A DNA stretch of 64,000 bases from Lineus longissimus (taxonomy: Eukaryota > Nemertea > Pilidiophora > Heteronemertea > Lineidae), in contig NC_088318.1 of NCBI RefSeq assembly GCF_910592395.1, forward strand, positions 17,176,349-17,240,348, read 5' to 3'. Of the stretch, positions 55,901-61,900 are shown piece by piece. The stretch's first letter is position 1, and each line of letters begins with the position of its first letter. A program made the position numbers and the translations under genes. The notes under the pieces were generated by a model that was not told the origin of the DNA, ran no database searches, and saw only the letters and a list, made by a program, of their open reading frames with translations.

Positions 55901-58900
55901 ATAAGATGAAGGAATGGCTGCAGAAATGTTTTCAATTGTCTGCTCCAAAAGCACAATCGATTGACAGTCGGCCGAAATCATGCACATCCAGGTTGTACAG
56001 TCATGTCGATGTAGTCATGTGTTCATATTTTTTTGAAACCACGCTTTTCATGTTTTATTTACATTACAGATCCCCCGAATGCTTGGTTGGAGAAGCCAGT
56101 CACAGGTATGTCGAATCGCACTTAAGGGTTGACCACAGGCACAACTACACAATTGAAATGAAATCCTTAGGCAATGAGAATTCCTTCAAAATAAAGAGTT
56201 ACCCAAGAATTCTAATCATGACCTTTTTCTTTTTTCAGAATGTCCGCGATTAAAATCACAGGGCGGCTTCATCCTCCTCCAAAATCTAGCTCAGGACAGC
56301 GAGTATTACGATTGTTTATGGGTGCTGAGACCGCCCCCTGGAGCCCAGGCTTATGCCAAGGTTGAAATAGTACAGCATAATAAATGTAAGTACAAGTACA
56401 AGAGGTTTACAGTACAAAACGAGTGTCGGTCTGCCAAAACTCAGCTGTATCCGTATTCCACTCATGAACTACCGTAGCCTATGTCGTACTGCACGATTGT
56501 AGACATTTCCTGAAGTAGATTATAGTGCGTGATCTGGTCGCCTAATCTCACCGTATCAAGTCACAAATGTCATATTGTACGAGATAGCTACAAGATATTG
56601 GATATGATTGTGGCAAGAAGAACAGAGATTTCTCCATGGTGGCTATTGTGATTGGATCGGATCGTGTATCTATATTTAATGGCATTTATAGGAGGACGCT
56701 TTAACTGATCAATAACCGTCGATACATTGAGAGCGGTTTCATATCATGCAACAGAACATCTGGGTCTTTATCTCTCACTCTTTATTTCCAGTATTACTAT
56801 AATCTGCGGGGTTTTCAAAAAGTCTGGAAATATCGGTTGCTAAACTGAACAATGACTGCATTCTACATGTTCCAATATTTTCGTAAACGTCATTTACTGA
56901 TTGAAAAAAGGATAATCTGACTCAGAAGCAATGTGAATTGATTGGGTCAGGGGGTGAGAGATTCTCAAATAATTCATCACCCGGACACAACCTGTAACTG
57001 TACTATTTGTTATGCAATTCACCGATGACAAGATTACACAACGATATCACGGCGACAATCTGCCGACGACAAACATCTTAATCATCGTGTAAATAGTCCG
57101 AGGGAGCTCCGGTCAATCCCGCAGATTCATTGATGAAAAACGTCAATGTTACGCGACGGCTTCTTGACTTCTTGATGACCGTCTGCGAGGCGAATATACG
57201 TAAATTGGATCAGAGGCGAGATCCAGCCCGGGGTTTATGACGATGAGGCTGGGACCAATACCTTTAAGGGTTGTCGTAGTGGCATATGGCATATGTCAAA
57301 AATTTCAATTTTGAGGGACGGCGTAGAATACGACAGTTGTATATGGCGATCATTTCTCCAAGTTACGTCTCCTTCTTATATAGATACCAATTACCAATGA
57401 AGCCAACATGAAAAATATCTTCCTCTCCCGATGCCAATCAGTAATTAGCTTTCCTTGATTAACTATTACCCGCTAAGTTAGCCTGGCCATTGACCTTAAA
57501 TGTAACGTGTAATCTGGCGTAAGATACAGAATTGGTATCGGTCACTGTCATGTTGGACTTGGAATAAACAGATTGATTGGGGTATTAGTAGTCCATCATT
57601 CCACCTGCTTTTACAGTCAGGTTTGACCTTTTTCTCTTCTAAAAAGACCATTATTTGTTGACATGGGCTGAGGCTATATATGCACTTAACCAGCATCGAT
57701 ATGCCTTGTCCAAGACCAGACAGTATATCAACCAACTCAACAATATCGCAGCAACAAATTTGATCTCGATAATTTCACTTCCGTCCTCGTCAAATAAGAT
57801 TCAATATCCTGTTCCGTCCGACAATATTTCCACAAATGATTGGGCCGATTTGGCCAATTTCAGCTAATGCGTTTGTCCGCGGCTGTTTGGAAATAGGATA
57901 CTCCATAATAACATGTCTTGTTGGACTCTATAACTAAGAATTGCCCAATAAGTGCTTGGACAATGCAGCGATATTGGCAAACCGAGATGGACTTTTGTAG
58001 CTGGGGTCTCGGGGAAGTGGATATCCGATTTGGTTGAATATTCTGACTGTAGTCATGTTACTCGATAGATTGTCAATAATGTCACCTTAATGGTTGACCT
58101 CTACTTGGCTGATTTGTTCAGGTATGAGCAGTTGATTCCTGGCTTGGTCGGTGGGAAAGGCAGACGTCTCGAGGTAGACTGTGGAACTATATTCCAATTG
58201 CCATACCCATTGAACGACTCAACTCAACTTGTAGTATTTACCGACAGTGCCAATGCCAGTGAAAGAGAAATACTCGCCCAAGTGAGGAATATGAGTAGCT
58301 TGTGATAGACCCCTTTTTCTTGGCTGAGGAAGTTTAACCATTAGATGTAAAAAGCCACTTCCTGCGTGAATGGGCTGATATTGGTTGAAATATATTGCAT
58401 TAAAGTGTTCCCTTATTTCCTCCGCATACCTCAATCGTTTCGGGATCAAAAGCCTTGAACAGATCTAAAGAGAGATCTGTGGAATCACCTGTGAAACGAT
58501 TTCCCGCATCCACCCAAGTGATGAGATATTGGAACGTCTTGAAACTTTGATGCGGGGATGCTGCGTCGGCCAATCAATACCATTTATCTGATTCCCTGCT
58601 GCACTTATTCGAAATGTTATCAATTTGAGTCAAATGTACTTGGGGAGCTACGATTAGCTGAGGGAAGAGATGAAGGGGTATATGTAGTTAGCAATTGACG
58701 CATGCCAGGGCGGCCGTCCACAATGTAAGATCATTGGCCTGGTGATCTTTTCTTCAACCAGGAAGAGGGAAAGTCCATCACCAACTCTTGCTTGCCTGTG
58801 CATAGACGCAATGTACAAGGAATCTCGGTTTAACATCTCATTTAAAGGTAATGCCTGTCAGAGAAAAGTGACTTGCCTGAGGCCTCAAAGCGGTGTGTCG

Positions 58901-61900
58901 GTGTTGAGTATCAAACCAACAATGTTCACACTATGAGCTAGACATCATAACAGTAGACCCCGCCACATCTCTTCATGGGTTAATGCAATATATGTTCATA
59001 TTATCGCTGTAAACATTGACACATGGACCGCCAAGTGGCACTTTACCGCCACAAGTGTGGGTCAATCATTCTTAAAATTGTGCGACGTCTTGAAGACGAA
59101 AAGGCAATCGACTCTGGCTTTATTATTAGCAAGATGTTGTTTGAACATGGTTATTGCACTATTCTGAGGCCACAGACCTTTGCTGAAGAACTATTCGCCA
59201 GAGAAATAGATGTTTGCTTTGCCCTGTTTGAAGTCCACCATGATCAGAGGCCTCGTGGCCTTGTATTGCTTTGGTAATGCACTGTTCAGAGGCCACGGAG
59301 CATGTACATGTATTTGTGTTGTATTTCCCTTTATTGTCGGCATGACAGATGGCCAGGAATAGGAAAACCTCTTCCAATTCACGGATTTAATTTTGTGTAG
59401 TTGCCTAGAGCAAGTTCTTTTGGCTAACATGAAAGTAATTGAACAGTTCGTTTGGGCTTAGCAGTCACTGGTACTCCATCGTTTAGTCCAAGGATGAGTA
59501 ACAAACTGCCGGTTAAACCCTTTTTCTGTTTCATCTTTCATCTTTCTAACACTTGAATGAACTGCAAAAAGCGAATACGACGACTTCCAAATTGAAATGA
59601 TTTGGCAACAAGTTTTCACCGGAGTGGAAGAAATGTGCTGAGTCATGGTGGGATGAGCCTTGAGCAGACGGTGTTGATGTAATCGCGGGGAGTAGACGAC
59701 TATTAGATTCAGCGATCAGCAAGAAACTTCAATTTACAAATTGATTCAAAAAATCTTCAGCTGGAGATGCAATTCATGCCAGAAGGCCAGGATAGGTATT
59801 AAATAACCCTTTCCTTTTCATCCCAAAATGGAATTGTCGGACATGTTGAAAGATTGAGGTAATGAGAGAGTTGGCCACTGGCGATTAGGTGTTTGTGCCG
59901 TAAATCCATTGAAAAAGTTGAGCTACCAACCGATGTCAATTTCATTCAAAAGAGATCAGAACTGTATCAAACTACTATCGCAGTGATGCTGCCATTGGCA
60001 GCACAGTTTGTAATAAGGGAAAGAGAAGGCGATGCCTGTCAAGACAGTGGTGCTAAGACGTCCCCGGCCTAGCTATTTCATGGTCAGACATTTAGCATGT
60101 TCTTGCCAAACATGCACCACTGTTATGTCTTACTGTAGAAAGATGATCGTCGATGATTCACGCTTTGAGTTGACAGTCAGCACATCTCCCTGGCCACCTG
60201 TTGCAAGTCTCAGTACAAACTTGGCTGTGTCGCTTCACATCGCACCCTCAAGGGAGATTCTTTATTCAGGGGGCTCTCCGCTGAGTCATCCTGCAACGTG
60301 TAGTCAAACATCAACGTCAGTTCAGATCATTCACGTCACAGTCACATGATATGGTGCATTGGCCGCTCTCGCCATCTCTGTCCACCTGGACATTTACGGA
60401 TAAGATTTGACTCTTCCACCGGCCTTTGCACCTCGTCCCAGCCCAGTATGACGTCAATTTTCAGCTTGAAAGAAAGGAAGCCAGAAAAGTCGTCATTGAA
60501 ATGATTCTGCAACAAATATTCGAAGAGCAGAAGATCTCTGTCGACAAGATTGATTCATCGTGCTGTCATCTAATATGGCCTTGTGCAGACGGTATTGATG
60601 TTATCAGATTGGATGTGATGGCAGAAGATTTAGACAACTGCTTTTGCCTGCATGTCTTGCCGTGTGTCTCGCAACTTAAGGGATTTCAACCCAATGCAGT
60701 GCAGACGCAACAAAGATTTGGTACCAAATCTCCAATACTTTCCCACGAGCTGTGACTGTCACCTGCTTCAAGTGTAATTACATCAGTGTCATCTGCTCAA
60801 GGCCAGATCAGCATCAATGCCAACGGCTCAGGGCCAGATCATGATCGCCACCGATGACTCAACTGAGATTTTCTGCTTGAACAAATACCTGTTGCGAAGT
60901 GGGAGAATTCGTCAACTTTTGCAAATGGTACAGCAAGGATACCAGCTGCTTGATGCGAGTTCAAGATCACGAGCGATGACTCAACTCAGATCTTCTGCTC
61001 CAGCGAATACCTGTTGCAAGATCATCGGAGAATCTGCAATGCAACATTTTTTTTGTGAGGGTAGATCCTGGGCTCAAGGGAGTGGAGTATCCTGGCATTG
61101 GTGATAAAATTACGCCTAATTTTCCTGGCAGTTAAAAATAATATCAAAACCTTTTAAAAGATGAGGGGACATGCGCTGGCTACACCACTTCAGCCATTAA
61201 AATTTGCCCCCGTTACACATGATTAGGGATGTTACTTATGGCCTGAACTGTGACTATGTCTTGTTTTACTTTATAAAGTCAGCCAGCTTCCTGACTCGGT
61301 CCTTAATCCCCCTGTATACATTGGTGACTCCGCCTCGACAAAGGACACCGGACGCATCTTCCTCAAGCAGATGCCAATTGAGGTCCGTTTGTTCTTGAAT
61401 AAGCGGTATTAGCTCTCTGGCTAAACTGATTCGGCCTGGCTGTGACCGGGACCGTCCCATCTCTCATCATGTTGTCAACACGGTGGAGCAGCCAGGACTG
61501 ATTCGGCCTGGCTGTGCCTTTCTCATCTCTCTCATCATTTTGCCAACACGAGCCCCGTCGGTGGAACCCCAACGCCCGCCCTCTCGATCTATCCGTGGGC
61601 CGCGCCACTAGACTGTCAGCGCTCACGGACTCCGGACCTCCAGACTTTAGAGACCGAGTTTTTCTTTACCTTACAAATATATGTATATATAACCCGCTAC
61701 TCACTTATATGTGGTGTTTTTTTCTTTAAGAAAGACTGACAGCAGAATGTAGATCAGAAGCCAATCAGTGCCTCTGTTTCACTACCATCAAACATTATGC
61801 AAAAACGCCTTTACTTTGAAGCAAAAACATTGATTAGCAAATGTATCTGATGCAACACGATGAAAATATGGCAACAAGTTTTCTTTCTCTCTTCGGTTCA

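Noticed and set aside
60426-60755. 109-codon plus-strand frame rich in I, D and E
   Set aside because: It starts at a non-ATG codon, inserting it would break the phase-1 exon chain, and no family is recognised.
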